DNA from: Paracoccus tegillarcae
GTDB lineage: Bacteria; Pseudomonadota; Alphaproteobacteria; Rhodobacterales; Rhodobacteraceae
DNA: 64,000 nt
Assembly: GCF_002847305.1 (NCBI RefSeq)
Contig: NZ_CP025408.1
Coordinates: forward strand, 666,001 to 730,000
Reading direction: 5' to 3'
In this document: positions 1 through 8,631 of the stretch, piece by piece
Layout of the letters: every line of letters begins with the position of its first letter
How positions within the stretch are numbered: the stretch's first letter is position 1
The notes under the pieces: model-generated
Told to the model about the DNA's origin: nothing
Seen by the model: the letters and a program-made list of their open reading frames with translations, nothing else
Databases searched by the model: none
Made by a program: the position numbers and the translations under genes

Positions 1-479
1 GGCTCGTCGAAGAGTAAGACCTTGGGCCGCCGCACAATCGCGCGACCCATCGCCACGCGCTGCCGCTGCCCGCCCGACAAGTCTGCCGGACGACGTTCCA
101 GATACTGGGTCAGGCCAAGAATGCCGCCGACCTCTTCCACGGCGGCGGCGATGTTATCCTTGCTTTCCTTGCGGATGCGCAGGCCGAAAGCGATGTTATC
201 AGCCACGTTCAGATGCGGATAAAGCGCGTAGTTCTGGAAAACCATCGCCACATCGCGATCTTTCGGCGCGACGCGATTGACCATTCGCCCGTCGATGATC
301 AGCTGCCCGTCAGAAATCTCTTCGAGGCCCGCGACCATCCGCAGCGTCGTTGATTTGCCGCAACCCGAGGGCCCGACCAGAACGACGAACTCTTTCTCTT
401 TCACCTCAAGGTCGATCCCATGAACCACCTGAACGGCGCCATAGGCCTTGACGATGCTTTTAAGCTGAACCCCTGACAT
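1..479 (-). CDS. Carbohydrate-type ABC transporter ATP-binding subunit (partial)
   Basis: This is the ATPase subunit of an importer of the MalK/UgpC type, which energises sugar or polyol uptake at the inner membrane. The start codon is the CAT at 477-479; the frame runs off the left edge, so only about 159 residues are visible. They hold Walker A (GPSGCGKST), the Q-loop ([11 protein letters not shown]), the signature ([14 protein letters not shown]) and the start of Walker B (VLLFDEP). The FQNYALYPH wording is typical of the MalK/UgpC group. The C-terminal regulatory domain that would refine the call lies outside. It is divergent from a GntR regulator across a paired operator, so that regulator probably controls it. 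The substrate cannot be read from this fragment. Confidence 0.93.
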   Translation of the reverse strand, partial: MSGVQLKSIVKAYGAVQVVHGIDLEVKEKEFVVLVGPSGCGKSTTLRMVAGLEEISDGQLIIDGRMVNRVAPKDRDVAMVFQNYALYPHLNVADNIAFGLRIRKESKDNIAAAVEEVGGILGLTQYLERRPADLSGGQRQRVAMGRAIVRRPKVLLFDE

Positions 480-598
480 TTCGCCTCCCTCTGATGCGGC
501 CACCCTGCAAAACAGGGCTACGGAACGTGCGATCCTCGGTCGCGCATCCCGGCTGATCTTGCCCCTGCCAGACAAATGATTCGCCAACAGGTCAAATT

Positions 599-632
599 TG
601 GTATACTAGTAATATAACTGGAATACTAGTAA
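599..632. promoter_or_regulatory. Paired direct-repeat operator between ABC transporter and GntR gene
   Basis: Two copies of a 14-base element, TGG(T/A)ATACTAGTAA, lie at 599-612 and 619-632. They are exactly 20 bases apart and differ at one position. Each carries the palindrome ACTAGT; the first also reads GGTATAC, which resembles operators of FCD-type GntR regulators. The spacing of about two helical turns puts both copies on one DNA face. The position in the divergent intergenic region suggests autoregulation by the GntR protein and control of the ABC operon. The binding role is inference. Confidence 0.6.
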
Positions 633-803
633 AAATAGCGCATAGGTTGTTTGCCGCCAGAAACGCGAGACGCGATGAGAACTTTCGAGATCACTGCCCT
701 GCCGATTGCGGCAACCGACGCGCCGCCCGAGGGTCAGGCCGCCAACGCGCTGGATTCGCCACCAGTATCTGGTTATGTAGCCCAAGCTTTGGAGGCGATA
801 CGA

Positions 804-1505
804 ATGGAGCGGGCAAGACAGACCGGCGACCGACGCACGAGTGTGGACGAGATTTTCGACTACCTCTATGACGAAATCGGGACCCTGCAACTTCGGCCCG
901 GCGACAAGATTTCCGAAGCCGAGATCGCCGCGAAATTCGGGGTCTCGCGACAGCCTGTTCGCGACGCCTTCAGCCGTCTCGCCAATCTTGATCTGTTGTT
1001 GATCAGACCGCAGAGAGCGACCGAGGTAAAACGCTTTTCATCGAAAGAGATCGAAAAGTCCCGTTTTGTCCGTGCCGCGGTCGAGACCGAGGTCTTGCGG
1101 CGCGCGGCTGCAAATAGCGATGCGGCGAGCGCTGAAATAATGGACAGGGCCCTGGCAGAACAGCGCAAGGCAATCGAGGCGGATGATTTCGAAACCTTTG
1201 GCCTGCTGGATTATGATTTCCACAATCGTCTGTGCCAAATCGCCAAGGTCGGTTTCGCCTTCGATGTGATCGCTGCCGAAAAGGCCAAGGTCGATCGGCT
1301 GTGCATGCTGGGCCTGTCGAAAGAGGCCAGAATGCCGCAACTGCTGGAAGATCATCAGGCAATCGCGCAGGCGATCAAGGATGGCGACGCAGACGGCGCC
1401 GTTGCGGCAGGCATGCTGCACCTGTCCCGACTGGACACAACCATCGAAGCGATTTCAACGCTCAACGCCAATTACTTTGAACCCGAAACGGGCCAGGCAG
1501 GCTGA
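804..1505 (+). CDS. GntR family transcriptional regulator, FCD subfamily
   Basis: DNA-binding regulator with an N-terminal winged helix-turn-helix (core ISEAEIAAKFGVSRQPVRDA) and a C-terminal all-helical FCD effector domain. Likely FCD metal ligands are Asp and His in LDYDFHNRL, His in LEDHQAI and His in MLHLSRL. Such proteins usually sense organic acids or sugar acids. I chose the ATG at 804 because GGAGG sits 8 bases upstream and the resulting 233 residues match the family. The frame is open further back (ATG at 675, TTG at 651), which would add about 43 or 51 residues but with no clear ribosome site. It is convergent with the oxidoreductase gene and divergent from the ABC ATPase gene, so a local carbohydrate regulator is likely. 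Confidence 0.88.
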   Translation: MERARQTGDRRTSVDEIFDYLYDEIGTLQLRPGDKISEAEIAAKFGVSRQPVRDAFSRLANLDLLLIRPQRATEVKRFSSKEIEKSRFVRAAVETEVLRRAAANSDAASAEIMDRALAEQRKAIEADDFETFGLLDYDFHNRLCQIAKVGFAFDVIAAEKAKVDRLCMLGLSKEARMPQLLEDHQAIAQAIKDGDADGAVAAGMLHLSRLDTTIEAISTLNANYFEPETGQAG

Positions 1506-1548
1506 GTATCCGCCCCGTGGCTGCCGAACGCACGCCGCCGCCCGACGT

Positions 1549-2601
1549 TCACGACAGGATATCGACCGGACGCCCTGTGCGCGACGACGCCTCGATTGCA
1601 GCGATCAATTGCTGCGCGGCAAGCGCCTCGCGCCCTGAGACCAGCGGTGGTCGCGCCTCTTGAATGGCATCGGCGAGATCCTCGATAACGGCTTGATGCC
1701 CTGCGTGATTTTCGACGATCGGACCGCTTTCGCCGGCATCTTCTGTTCCGACAACCTCGTGTTCGACACGCCCGTCGCGCCAGAAAAGATCCATCCCATC
1801 GGCACTGAGGCGCAGCGTGCCGTGCTGACAATGCAGTGTGATTATCTCTTTTCCCTGCGGAAAGCTTGCGGTGCTGGCCACAAGAGAGCCAACCGCACCA
1901 TTTGCGAAACGCAACCCGGCCACGGCGAAATCCTCGGCCTCCATCTGATGCAGCGGTGTCGTAGCGGTCATCGCCTGCACGGTCGTGACAGGGCCGGTCA
2001 GGCTGAGCGCAAGGTCGATCGTGTGGATCGCCTGCGTAAGCAGAACGCCGCCACCGTCACGCGCATAGGTGCCACGACCAAGCTCATCATAGTAGGACTG
2101 ATCGCGCCATAGCGGTGCAGCAATCTCGACATGCCCCAGCCTGCCCAATTCGCCGCTGGCCATGCGTCGCGCTGCAGCCTTTGCTGGTGCACGCGTCCGA
2201 TGTTGAAAGACCACGCCCAGCAGCACGCCGGCCGCTTCGCAGATCTCGACAACCTGCAGGGCCTCTTCCATCGTCCGGGCAACCGGCTTTTCCAACAGGA
2301 TGTGCTTTCCGGCCTTGGCCAGGGTTTCAATCAGTTCAATTCGCACGCTAGGCGGTGTTGCGACGATCACCATCTGAACAGCCGGGTTGTTGGCGACCTC
2401 CGCCAGGTCAGAGGTGAATCTGGGCCTGAAACCGGCGTAGTGCTGGGCCAGATATTTCGCGCGGTCAGGGTTGCGCGACACGATCGCATGCAGCCGCAGC
2501 CGATCGCGCGCAGCCGATAGCGCGGCCACTTGGGTCCTGGCGATCATGCCCGCGCCGATAAGGGCGACCCCGATCTGCTGCGCCTCATTTGCGTCTGACA
2601 T
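1549..2601 (-). CDS. Gfo/Idh/MocA family NAD(P)-dependent oxidoreductase
   Basis: Predicted cytosolic sugar or inositol-type dehydrogenase of 350 residues. The N-terminal Rossmann fold shows the dinucleotide motif GAGMIARTQ (about residue 16), and the family signature EKPVART carries the catalytic-region Lys-Pro pair at about residue 105. The C-terminal half is the alpha/beta substrate domain. The start at 2601 is supported by GGGGGAAG a few bases upstream. Family members oxidise or reduce hydroxyls of sugars and polyols with NAD or NADP. With the sugar-type ABC ATPase and GntR gene it forms a plausible carbohydrate catabolic locus. Substrate is unknown. Confidence 0.9.
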   Translation of the reverse strand: MSDANEAQQIGVALIGAGMIARTQVAALSAARDRLRLHAIVSRNPDRAKYLAQHYAGFRPRFTSDLAEVANNPAVQMVIVATPPSVRIELIETLAKAGKHILLEKPVARTMEEALQVVEICEAAGVLLGVVFQHRTRAPAKAAARRMASGELGRLGHVEIAAPLWRDQSYYDELGRGTYARDGGGVLLTQAIHTIDLALSLTGPVTTVQAMTATTPLHQMEAEDFAVAGLRFANGAVGSLVASTASFPQGKEIITLHCQHGTLRLSADGMDLFWRDGRVEHEVVGTEDAGESGPIVENHAGHQAVIEDLADAIQEARPPLVSGREALAAQQLIAAIEASSRTGRPVDILS

Positions 2602-2658
2602 GAGCTTCCCCCTTTTCCGCGCCAGATCTGGCCCGACGAGAATACGCAGGGTCCTTTC

Positions 2659-3609
2659 CTACGCCCGCCGCAACCACCGCGCCATTGTCGACGCACCCCA
2701 GCCAGCCAGCACCGCAACCGCCAGCGACATCAGCCCGTAGATCAACGGCCAGTCAAAGGCGAGACGATAGAGCCAGCGTTCCAGCCCCACCTTGCGAACC
2801 TCGATCGGCGCGCGATGAACATCGACGACCTGGCCGTTGCGCAACAGCAGGATCCGGGTCTTGTAATCGCCTTCGATCAGGCTTGCAGGCAAACGGATAT
2901 TGGCGCGGAACAGCGTCTCTTCGGTCAGTGTCACACTGCCCGTGTCCTGCCGGTACACCCGCTCATCCTCGCGCAACCGGATCATCGCCTGCGTAAAGGG
3001 CACCGTATCCGCGACGTCCACAGGCCCCGCGAAACTGCGCATCGCTAAGGGGATCGAGATGCGATAGCGCATGTCCCATTCCGGCAGCAGAATCTGGTCA
3101 AGCGGACCCGTCGTCGCCACGGCATAAAAGCTTGGGGCTGCGCCGATATTGACGCGCTCTGTGTTGATCCAGATGCCCAGCTTGCGCTCTTTGCGCCAAA
3201 TGGTCAGCGGCTGAGCGGGACCCTCGACGGTCACCACAACATCCAGTTTGCTATCGGTTGGGATCGGCGTCTCGCGCTTGACCGCGCCGAAGATCAGGAT
3301 ATCCGACCCATCGAAAGTGGCCGTGATCGAAACCGCATCCTGCGACAGACCGGCCACGACTTTCTCGGGCACCTCGGCCTCGTTTTCGGGAACCACCGCC
3401 CGAGGTCGGCCCGGATCGGGATATAGCAGAAAGTCATCTGCCGCGGCGCCGCTGTCAGGCGTCGCCCGGCCCATATCGCGTTGCGCCTCGGCCTCGGCCT
3501 CTTGTTCGGATGCCTCCGGTCCGGCCTGCTGCGCCAAGAGCGGCGGCGCGGCAAGCATTGCCAACAGCAGCGCAGGCAAGGCGATATATCGCGGCGGCCA
3601 AGCCATCAA
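2659..3609 (-). CDS. TIGR02186 family (Alph_Pro_TM) membrane-anchored periplasmic protein
   Basis: Conserved alphaproteobacterial protein of unknown function, 316 residues. An N-terminal signal peptide (hydrophobic ALPALLLAMLAAPPLLA) is followed by an acidic Gln/Glu-rich linker, a beta-rich periplasmic region, and one C-terminal transmembrane helix (about residues 288-308) ending in WLRRA, which places the bulk outside the cytoplasm. Its start overlaps the stop of the TauE/SafE gene by 4 bases, so the two are translationally coupled. I recognise this pairing from other Rhodobacterales. A role as partner of the exporter is inference. Confidence 0.85.
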   Translation of the reverse strand: MMAWPPRYIALPALLLAMLAAPPLLAQQAGPEASEQEAEAEAQRDMGRATPDSGAAADDFLLYPDPGRPRAVVPENEAEVPEKVVAGLSQDAVSITATFDGSDILIFGAVKRETPIPTDSKLDVVVTVEGPAQPLTIWRKERKLGIWINTERVNIGAAPSFYAVATTGPLDQILLPEWDMRYRISIPLAMRSFAGPVDVADTVPFTQAMIRLREDERVYRQDTGSVTLTEETLFRANIRLPASLIEGDYKTRILLLRNGQVVDVHRAPIEVRKVGLERWLYRLAFDWPLIYGLMSLAVAVLAGWGASTMARWLRRA

Positions 3610-4523
3610 CGCCCCCCCGTCGCGATCGAGTACAGATCGTCGGGCGTCAGAAACAGGTCCAGAGCCAGCTTGCCGCAGACTGCCAGCACCAGAAGCGCCA
3701 GCAGGATGCGCAACTGCTCGGCCCGCAACCGGGCGCCGAGAACGGTGCCGATCTGCGCGCCAACCACACCGCCAAGGATCAGCAGCACCGCCAGCATGAT
3801 ATCGACAGTGTTATAATTCACCGCATGCATCAGCGTGGTAAACGCGGTCACAAAGATGATCTGAAACAGCGAGGTGCCAATCACCACCTTGGTCGGCATT
3901 CCCAGCAGATAGATCATCGCCGGCACCATGATAAAGCCGCCACCCACCCCCATGATTGCGGCCAGAACACCCACCGCCAGCCCGATCATCAAGGGCGGAA
4001 TGGCGCTGATATACAGGCCCGAGGCGCGGAATTTCATCTTCAAAGGCCAGCGATGCACCCACATGTGCTGGTGCAAACGACGCCTCCCCGTCGAGGGCTG
4101 TCGCGAACGCAGCAAAGCGCGCAGGCTTTCCTGCAGCATCATCAGCCCGATCAGACCCAGAAAGACAACATAGCAAAGCTGCACGGCCAGATCGACCTGC
4201 CCCTGGCTTTGCAAAAAGTTGAAAACCATCACGCCCAGCCATGACCCGACCAGACCGCCGGCCAGCAACACGCCGCCCATTCGGAAATCGACGGTGCGTC
4301 GTTTGACATGCGCCAACACCCCGCTGACCGACGAGGCAACCACCTGGTTGGCCCCCGTGGCCACGGCAATCGGGGGGGGTATGCCGATAAAAAACAGCAG
4401 TGGCGTGATCAGAAAGCCGCCGCCAACGCCGAACAGGCCGCTCATCAGACCGACTACGCCGCCAAGCCCCACCAATATCAGGGGATTGACGACAATTTCG
4501 GCAATAGGAAGATAGATTTGCAT
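3606..4523 (-). CDS. Sulfite exporter TauE/SafE family membrane protein
   Basis: Polytopic inner-membrane protein of 305 residues with the two-fold repeat of the TauE/SafE family. Each half begins with a glycine-rich signature: GLFGVGGGFLITPLLFF near residue 35 and AIMGVGGGFIMVPAMIY near residue 197. A charged cytoplasmic loop sits between the halves. Characterised family members export sulfite, sulfoacetate or related C1/C2 sulfur compounds. I chose the ATG at 4523 (MQIYLPI) over the upstream in-frame ATG at 4595 because it gives the family length; the extra 24 residues are not membrane-like. It is coupled to the downstream TIGR02186 gene. Confidence 0.9.
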   Translation of the reverse strand: MQIYLPIAEIVVNPLILVGLGGVVGLMSGLFGVGGGFLITPLLFFIGIPPPIAVATGANQVVASSVSGVLAHVKRRTVDFRMGGVLLAGGLVGSWLGVMVFNFLQSQGQVDLAVQLCYVVFLGLIGLMMLQESLRALLRSRQPSTGRRRLHQHMWVHRWPLKMKFRASGLYISAIPPLMIGLAVGVLAAIMGVGGGFIMVPAMIYLLGMPTKVVIGTSLFQIIFVTAFTTLMHAVNYNTVDIMLAVLLILGGVVGAQIGTVLGARLRAEQLRILLALLVLAVCGKLALDLFLTPDDLYSIATGGR

Positions 4524-4651
4524 CAGCGGCCCTGATTTTGGCGTCGCCATCCTGCCTGTCACTTTTGCCATCGTCAAACCGCAATCGACCATCACCGCGG
4601 GTTGAAGGGCAGGCGCTCGCTCGTTAAGCAGAACAGGACAGGATCAGCGGA

Positions 4652-5452
4652 ATGGCCATGCGTATCCTCATCACGAATGACGACGGCATCAACGCGCCCG
4701 GACTTGAGGTCCTGCGCGAGATAGCGGCCGAGCTGGCGGGCCCTCAGGGCGAGGTCTGGACCGTCGCGCCCGCATTCGAGCAATCGGGTGTCGGACATTG
4801 CATCAGCTATGCGCATCCCACGATGCTGGCCGAACTGGGCCCGCGCCGCTTTGCGGCAGAGGGCAGCCCGGCCGATTGCGTACTGGCAGCACTGCACGAC
4901 ATCATGGTCGACACGCCACCCGATCTGGTGTTGTCGGGCGTCAATCGCGGCAACAATGCCGGTGAGAACGCGATGTATTCGGGGACCATCGGCGGCGCCA
5001 TGGAGGCCGCCTTGCAAGGTCTGCCAGCCATCGCCTTGTCGCAATATCTGGGTGCTCAGACTGCCGGCCTTGACGATCCTTTCGAATGCGCGCGCAAACA
5101 TGGCGCGCAGACGGTGCGGCGGCTGCTGGATCTGGGCGACTGGACGGCGGATGATGATTTCCGGCTGTTCTATAACGTCAACTTCCCGCCCTGCCCCGCC
5201 GACGCGGTCCGCGGGCTGCGGGTCGCACCACAGGGACGGCGCGGTGGCACGCGGTTCGGGATGAAGCCCTTCGTTGCGCCCAACGGACGGCGCTACCTCT
5301 GGATTTCCGGCGGCGCACAGGACGCCGAGGCCACACCCGGCAGCGACGTCGCCGCCAACCTTGCCCAATATATTTCGGTCACGCCGATGCGCGCTGACCT
5401 GACCTGCCATGCCTCGCTTGCCGGGCTGGCCAAAGCTCTGGATGAGGGATGA
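4652..5452 (+). CDS. surE: 5'/3'-nucleotidase SurE
   Basis: Metal-dependent survival protein that hydrolyses nucleoside 5'- and 3'-monophosphates and short polyphosphates in the cytosol. Hallmarks are the N-terminal NDDGINAPG with the metal-binding Asp pair, GSPADCV, and [18 protein letters not shown] with metal-ligand Asn residues. Length is 266 residues, as usual. The start is at 4652, or two codons later at 4658. The stop overlaps the pcm start in an ATGA, so surE and pcm are coupled, as in many proteobacteria. Confidence 0.97.
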   Translation: MAMRILITNDDGINAPGLEVLREIAAELAGPQGEVWTVAPAFEQSGVGHCISYAHPTMLAELGPRRFAAEGSPADCVLAALHDIMVDTPPDLVLSGVNRGNNAGENAMYSGTIGGAMEAALQGLPAIALSQYLGAQTAGLDDPFECARKHGAQTVRRLLDLGDWTADDDFRLFYNVNFPPCPADAVRGLRVAPQGRRGGTRFGMKPFVAPNGRRYLWISGGAQDAEATPGSDVAANLAQYISVTPMRADLTCHASLAGLAKALDEG

Positions 5453-6105
5453 GCGACGAGGCCGCAGATACCCCCGCTGAACGGCAGATGCGCTTTCTGT
5501 TTCAGCTGCGCTCGCGCGGGGTGACCGATCCACGCGTGCTGGCCGCGATGGAACGGATCGACCGCGGCTTGTTCGTGCGCGGCCAGTTTTCCGACCGATC
5601 CTACGAGGACACGCCGCTGCCCATTCCCTGCGGCCAGACGATCAGCCAGCCATCTGTCGTGGGATTGATGACGCAGGCGCTGAACCCCGGCCAACGCGAC
5701 ACCGTGCTGGAGATCGGGACCGGATCTGGCTATCAGGCCGCCGTGCTGGCGGGGCTGTGCCGCCGGGTCTACACCGTCGACCGCCACCGCCGTCTGGTGA
5801 CCGAAGCCGAGGCCCTGTTTCAGAAACTGGGACTGCACAACATCACCGCACAGATCGCGGATGGCTCTCGCGGGCTGCCCGATCAGGCGCCGTTCGATCG
5901 CATTCTTGTCACCGCCGCCGCCGAAGACCCGCCGGGGCCCCTATTGGCCCAACTCAAGATCGGCGGTATCATGGTGGTGCCAGTCGGGCAGTCGGATGCA
6001 GTGCAAACGCTGATCCGCGTGACGCGCTCGGAAAGCGGCTTTTCTTATGATGAGTTGCGGCAGGTACGGTTCGTGCCGCTGGTCGAGGGGTTGGGACAGA
6101 CATGA
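5449..6105 (+). CDS. pcm: Protein-L-isoaspartate O-methyltransferase
   Basis: Repair enzyme that methylates L-isoaspartyl residues in aged proteins using S-adenosylmethionine. The 218-residue sequence shows the substrate-loop motif [10 protein letters not shown] and the SAM-binding motif [16 protein letters not shown], both diagnostic of PCMT. It begins within the last codons of surE (ATGA overlap) and is followed 43 bases later by an NlpD-like lipoprotein gene; surE-pcm-nlpD is a classic cluster. A second, more divergent PCMT-family gene lies at 10011-10667 beside tolC. Confidence 0.96.
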   Translation: MSDEAADTPAERQMRFLFQLRSRGVTDPRVLAAMERIDRGLFVRGQFSDRSYEDTPLPIPCGQTISQPSVVGLMTQALNPGQRDTVLEIGTGSGYQAAVLAGLCRRVYTVDRHRRLVTEAEALFQKLGLHNITAQIADGSRGLPDQAPFDRILVTAAAEDPPGPLLAQLKIGGIMVVPVGQSDAVQTLIRVTRSESGFSYDELRQVRFVPLVEGLGQT

Positions 6106-6148
6106 CCCCCGAATTGGCGGCCTAGAGGCAGGCAGGAAGGCAAGGAAA

Positions 6149-7303
6149 ATGGGCAGCAGGTCAAGGTCACTCGCGGTCGCCACATTGTCGGTGGCGGTGC
6201 TGGCGTCATGCGGCGGAAACGGGATGTTCGACCCCGATCTTCGCGGCATCTTCAGCGGACCATTGGATACCGCGCAGGCGGCACAGGCAGCGCAACCGCG
6301 TCCCAAACCGGATTCGCGCGGATTGATCAGCTATCCGGATTATCAGGTGGCGATCGCAAACCAGGGCGACACCGTAAGCACGATCGCCGCGCGGCTTGGA
6401 CTGAGCCCGCGCGAACTGGCCCAGCACAACGCGATCGACGCGAATGCGGTGCTGACGCCCGGTGCGGTCGTCGCATTGCCGCGCCGCGTGGCCCCCGGCG
6501 CGCCTGCTGCAGGCGCAACGGTCAGCAGCACCGGACAGGTCAGCGATCCCTTTGCAGGGCAAGGCGCCCGGCAGCCCACGACGCCGTCCACCTCAGGCGC
6601 GGCCGCCACTCAGACCACCACGGACGGGGCACAACCCCGGCAGCATCAGGTCGCAGCAGGCGAGACTGCCTGGTCGATCGCGCGGAAATACGATGTGACG
6701 GTCGCGGATCTGGCCAGTTGGAACGGCCTGCCCTCGGACATGACGATCCGTGTCGGCCAGCGCCTGCTGATCCCCGTGGCCGGCCAATCGCCAAGCCCGG
6801 CGCAAGAGACCGTGACAACACCCGGCAGCGGCAGCCCCACCCCGCGCCCGCCATCGGCAGCCCAGCCATTGCCGGCCGAAAAGACCGAACCCGCCGCGAC
6901 GCCTGTCGAAACACCCGATTCACCTGATCTGGGCGCCTCGCGCACCCAGGCATCGGGCAGTGGTCGTTTTCAGATGCCCGTCGCGGGCGCGATCATCCGC
7001 ACCTATCAAAAAGGCCGCAATGACGGCATTGATATCTCGGCGCCGCAGGGCACCTCGGTCAAGGCGGCAGGCAGCGGCACGGTTGCCGCGATCACGCGTG
7101 ACACCGACGGCGTGCCCATCGTTGTCATCCGTCATAGTGGCGATCTGATGACGGTCTACGCAGGGCTGGACAATTTACAGGTGGCAAAGGATGCGACCGT
7201 CAGCGCGGGGCAATCGCTTGGAACCTCTGCCGCATCCGGGATCCTGCATTTCGAAATTCGCCGCGGCTTTGAAAGCGTCGACCCCGAGGAATATCTGAAC
7301 TAG
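6149..7303 (+). CDS. NlpD/EnvC-like LysM and degenerate M23 (LytM) lipoprotein
   Basis: Predicted outer-membrane lipoprotein of 384 residues that binds peptidoglycan and probably activates cell-wall amidases at division. A signal peptide ends in the lipobox LASC. Two LysM domains follow (about residues 67-115 and 168-210), separated by Thr/Ala/Pro-rich linkers, then a C-terminal M23 fold from about residue 272. The zinc site is broken: NDGIDIS lacks the first His, YAG replaces YAH, and ILHFEIR keeps only the last His. This matches catalytically inactive LytM activators such as E. coli NlpD. The start at 6149 has AAGGAAA upstream and gives the clean signal peptide. The hairpin at 7340 ends the transcript. 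Confidence 0.9.
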   Translation: MGSRSRSLAVATLSVAVLASCGGNGMFDPDLRGIFSGPLDTAQAAQAAQPRPKPDSRGLISYPDYQVAIANQGDTVSTIAARLGLSPRELAQHNAIDANAVLTPGAVVALPRRVAPGAPAAGATVSSTGQVSDPFAGQGARQPTTPSTSGAAATQTTTDGAQPRQHQVAAGETAWSIARKYDVTVADLASWNGLPSDMTIRVGQRLLIPVAGQSPSPAQETVTTPGSGSPTPRPPSAAQPLPAEKTEPAATPVETPDSPDLGASRTQASGSGRFQMPVAGAIIRTYQKGRNDGIDISAPQGTSVKAAGSGTVAAITRDTDGVPIVVIRHSGDLMTVYAGLDNLQVAKDATVSAGQSLGTSAASGILHFEIRRGFESVDPEEYLN

Positions 7304-7339
7304 GCGACTGGCCCGCTGGCCGTCCGGACAGAAACTTAA

Positions 7340-7369
7340 AGGCCGCCTGTTCGAGGCGGCCTTTTTTTT
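7340..7369 (+). terminator. Bidirectional rho-independent terminator
   Basis: A 7-bp perfect stem (GGCCGCC at 7341-7347, GGCGGCC at 7355-7361) with a 7-base loop is followed by eight T residues. Read on the minus strand the hairpin is followed by TTTAAGTTT, so it can also stop the convergent PopZ-like/tolC transcript. Confidence 0.9.
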
Positions 7370-7389
7370 GCTGGCAAGCGCCTATCGGT

Positions 7390-8607
7390 TCACAGGCGTT
7401 CCAGATGTTCGTCAATCGAGGCAGCCACTTCGCGCCGGATCACCGCGCGCAGATTGCGGGAAAACCGCTGACCCAATTCGCCATGCAGCTCTTCCTGGAT
7501 AAGTTCGCGAATGACCTCCCGGATACTGGCCTCATCGACCCTTTCGTTGACCTCGCAGGCGTCGGCGAGATCGGCGGGGCCGGCCCCCTTGATGTCTTCC
7601 GCAGGGGCTTCGTCTGCTGACGCCAACGGGTGGGCACCATCCGCCAACACCTCGTCACCAGCATCTGCGGATCGCGCGTCATCCGTATAGGCCGGTATGC
7701 TCAGGCCTACGCGCTGCATCTGAACCGCGTCCTCGACAAGATCGCTGACTGCCGGCAACACTGCATCCTCGGTGTCGTCAGCCGGCTGCGGATCGACGTC
7801 GTGCACGGATGCCTGAGCGGAATAAGCCTCCCAAAACGGATCGGCGGCTGTTGGTTTGGCGTGTTTTCCCTCGACCGCCTGCCGCGCCGCCGTGTTCGTG
7901 AAGGGATCATCGTCAACCGGATCGGCCGACGCGCCTTCCCAACCGGCGGGCATTGCCGCGTCCCAGCCAGCAGGCGCTGTCCGCGGCCGTGCCTTGGCGT
8001 CGAACGCCTCGTCAAAGCCGTCCGATTCTTCGACCGCCTCATCAGCGGCACCGGCTGAAATCTCTGCCATGGGCGCATAGGGCGTGGGGGACAGATCATC
8101 CCGCGACAACTCGTGATCGTCAGAATCTGCGTCATCCTCGACCAGCGCACTGACGCGATCCGACTGGCTCAGACGCAGCGGCAGAGGGTCGGAAAAGCGA
8201 TCCGATGTCAGACTTGCCGTGCCCTGCCGGACCGGCGGATCACGCAATGCGACGATCTCGGCGGCCATGGGACGCGCCGTGGGGACCTGACGATCAGCCA
8301 CCAGATGCGAACGGGTGCGACTGTCAGCCGCAAACGTCTTTTCAGCATCGGTGCGCCGGTCAGCTAGCGCAGCACTGTCTTGCACCATTCGCCGCGCCAA
8401 CGCTGCAGGCCCGCCGAACCGCGCGGCAAGCGCCTGCCCGTCATCGCGTTCGGGACCGCCTTTGCCGTGATCTGTCGGTTGCTGGACGCTGTCGCGGGTA
8501 TAATCCATCGCCTCATCGTCTGCGATAAGGCGACGAATGGCGCTCAGAACGTCACCGATATCTTCGGAGATGCGAGAGGCGCTTTGCTGGCGGGGCATCT
8601 GGTTCAT
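7390..8607 (-). CDS. PopZ-like acidic protein (DUF2497-type architecture)
   Basis: A 405-residue, strongly acidic, mostly disordered protein with two ordered ends. Near the N-terminus EDIGDVLSAIRRLIADDEA resembles the conserved N-terminal helix of PopZ/DUF2497 proteins (pattern EEILxSIRRIIxEDE). The centre is a long Asp/Ala/Pro-rich linker. The last ~45 residues are predicted helix (SIREVIRELIQEEL through EHLERL), in the position of the PopZ oligomerisation domain. It lies directly downstream of tolC and a PCMT-family gene. From memory, the same order precedes popZ and valS in other alphaproteobacteria. PopZ forms polar condensates that anchor the chromosome origin. The central part is not recognisable, and the assignment rests on ends plus neighbours. 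Confidence 0.6.
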   Translation of the reverse strand: MNQMPRQQSASRISEDIGDVLSAIRRLIADDEAMDYTRDSVQQPTDHGKGGPERDDGQALAARFGGPAALARRMVQDSAALADRRTDAEKTFAADSRTRSHLVADRQVPTARPMAAEIVALRDPPVRQGTASLTSDRFSDPLPLRLSQSDRVSALVEDDADSDDHELSRDDLSPTPYAPMAEISAGAADEAVEESDGFDEAFDAKARPRTAPAGWDAAMPAGWEGASADPVDDDPFTNTAARQAVEGKHAKPTAADPFWEAYSAQASVHDVDPQPADDTEDAVLPAVSDLVEDAVQMQRVGLSIPAYTDDARSADAGDEVLADGAHPLASADEAPAEDIKGAGPADLADACEVNERVDEASIREVIRELIQEELHGELGQRFSRNLRAVIRREVAASIDEHLERL

Positions 8608-8631
8608 TGCCCCACCTCATTGTTCAGCGTG

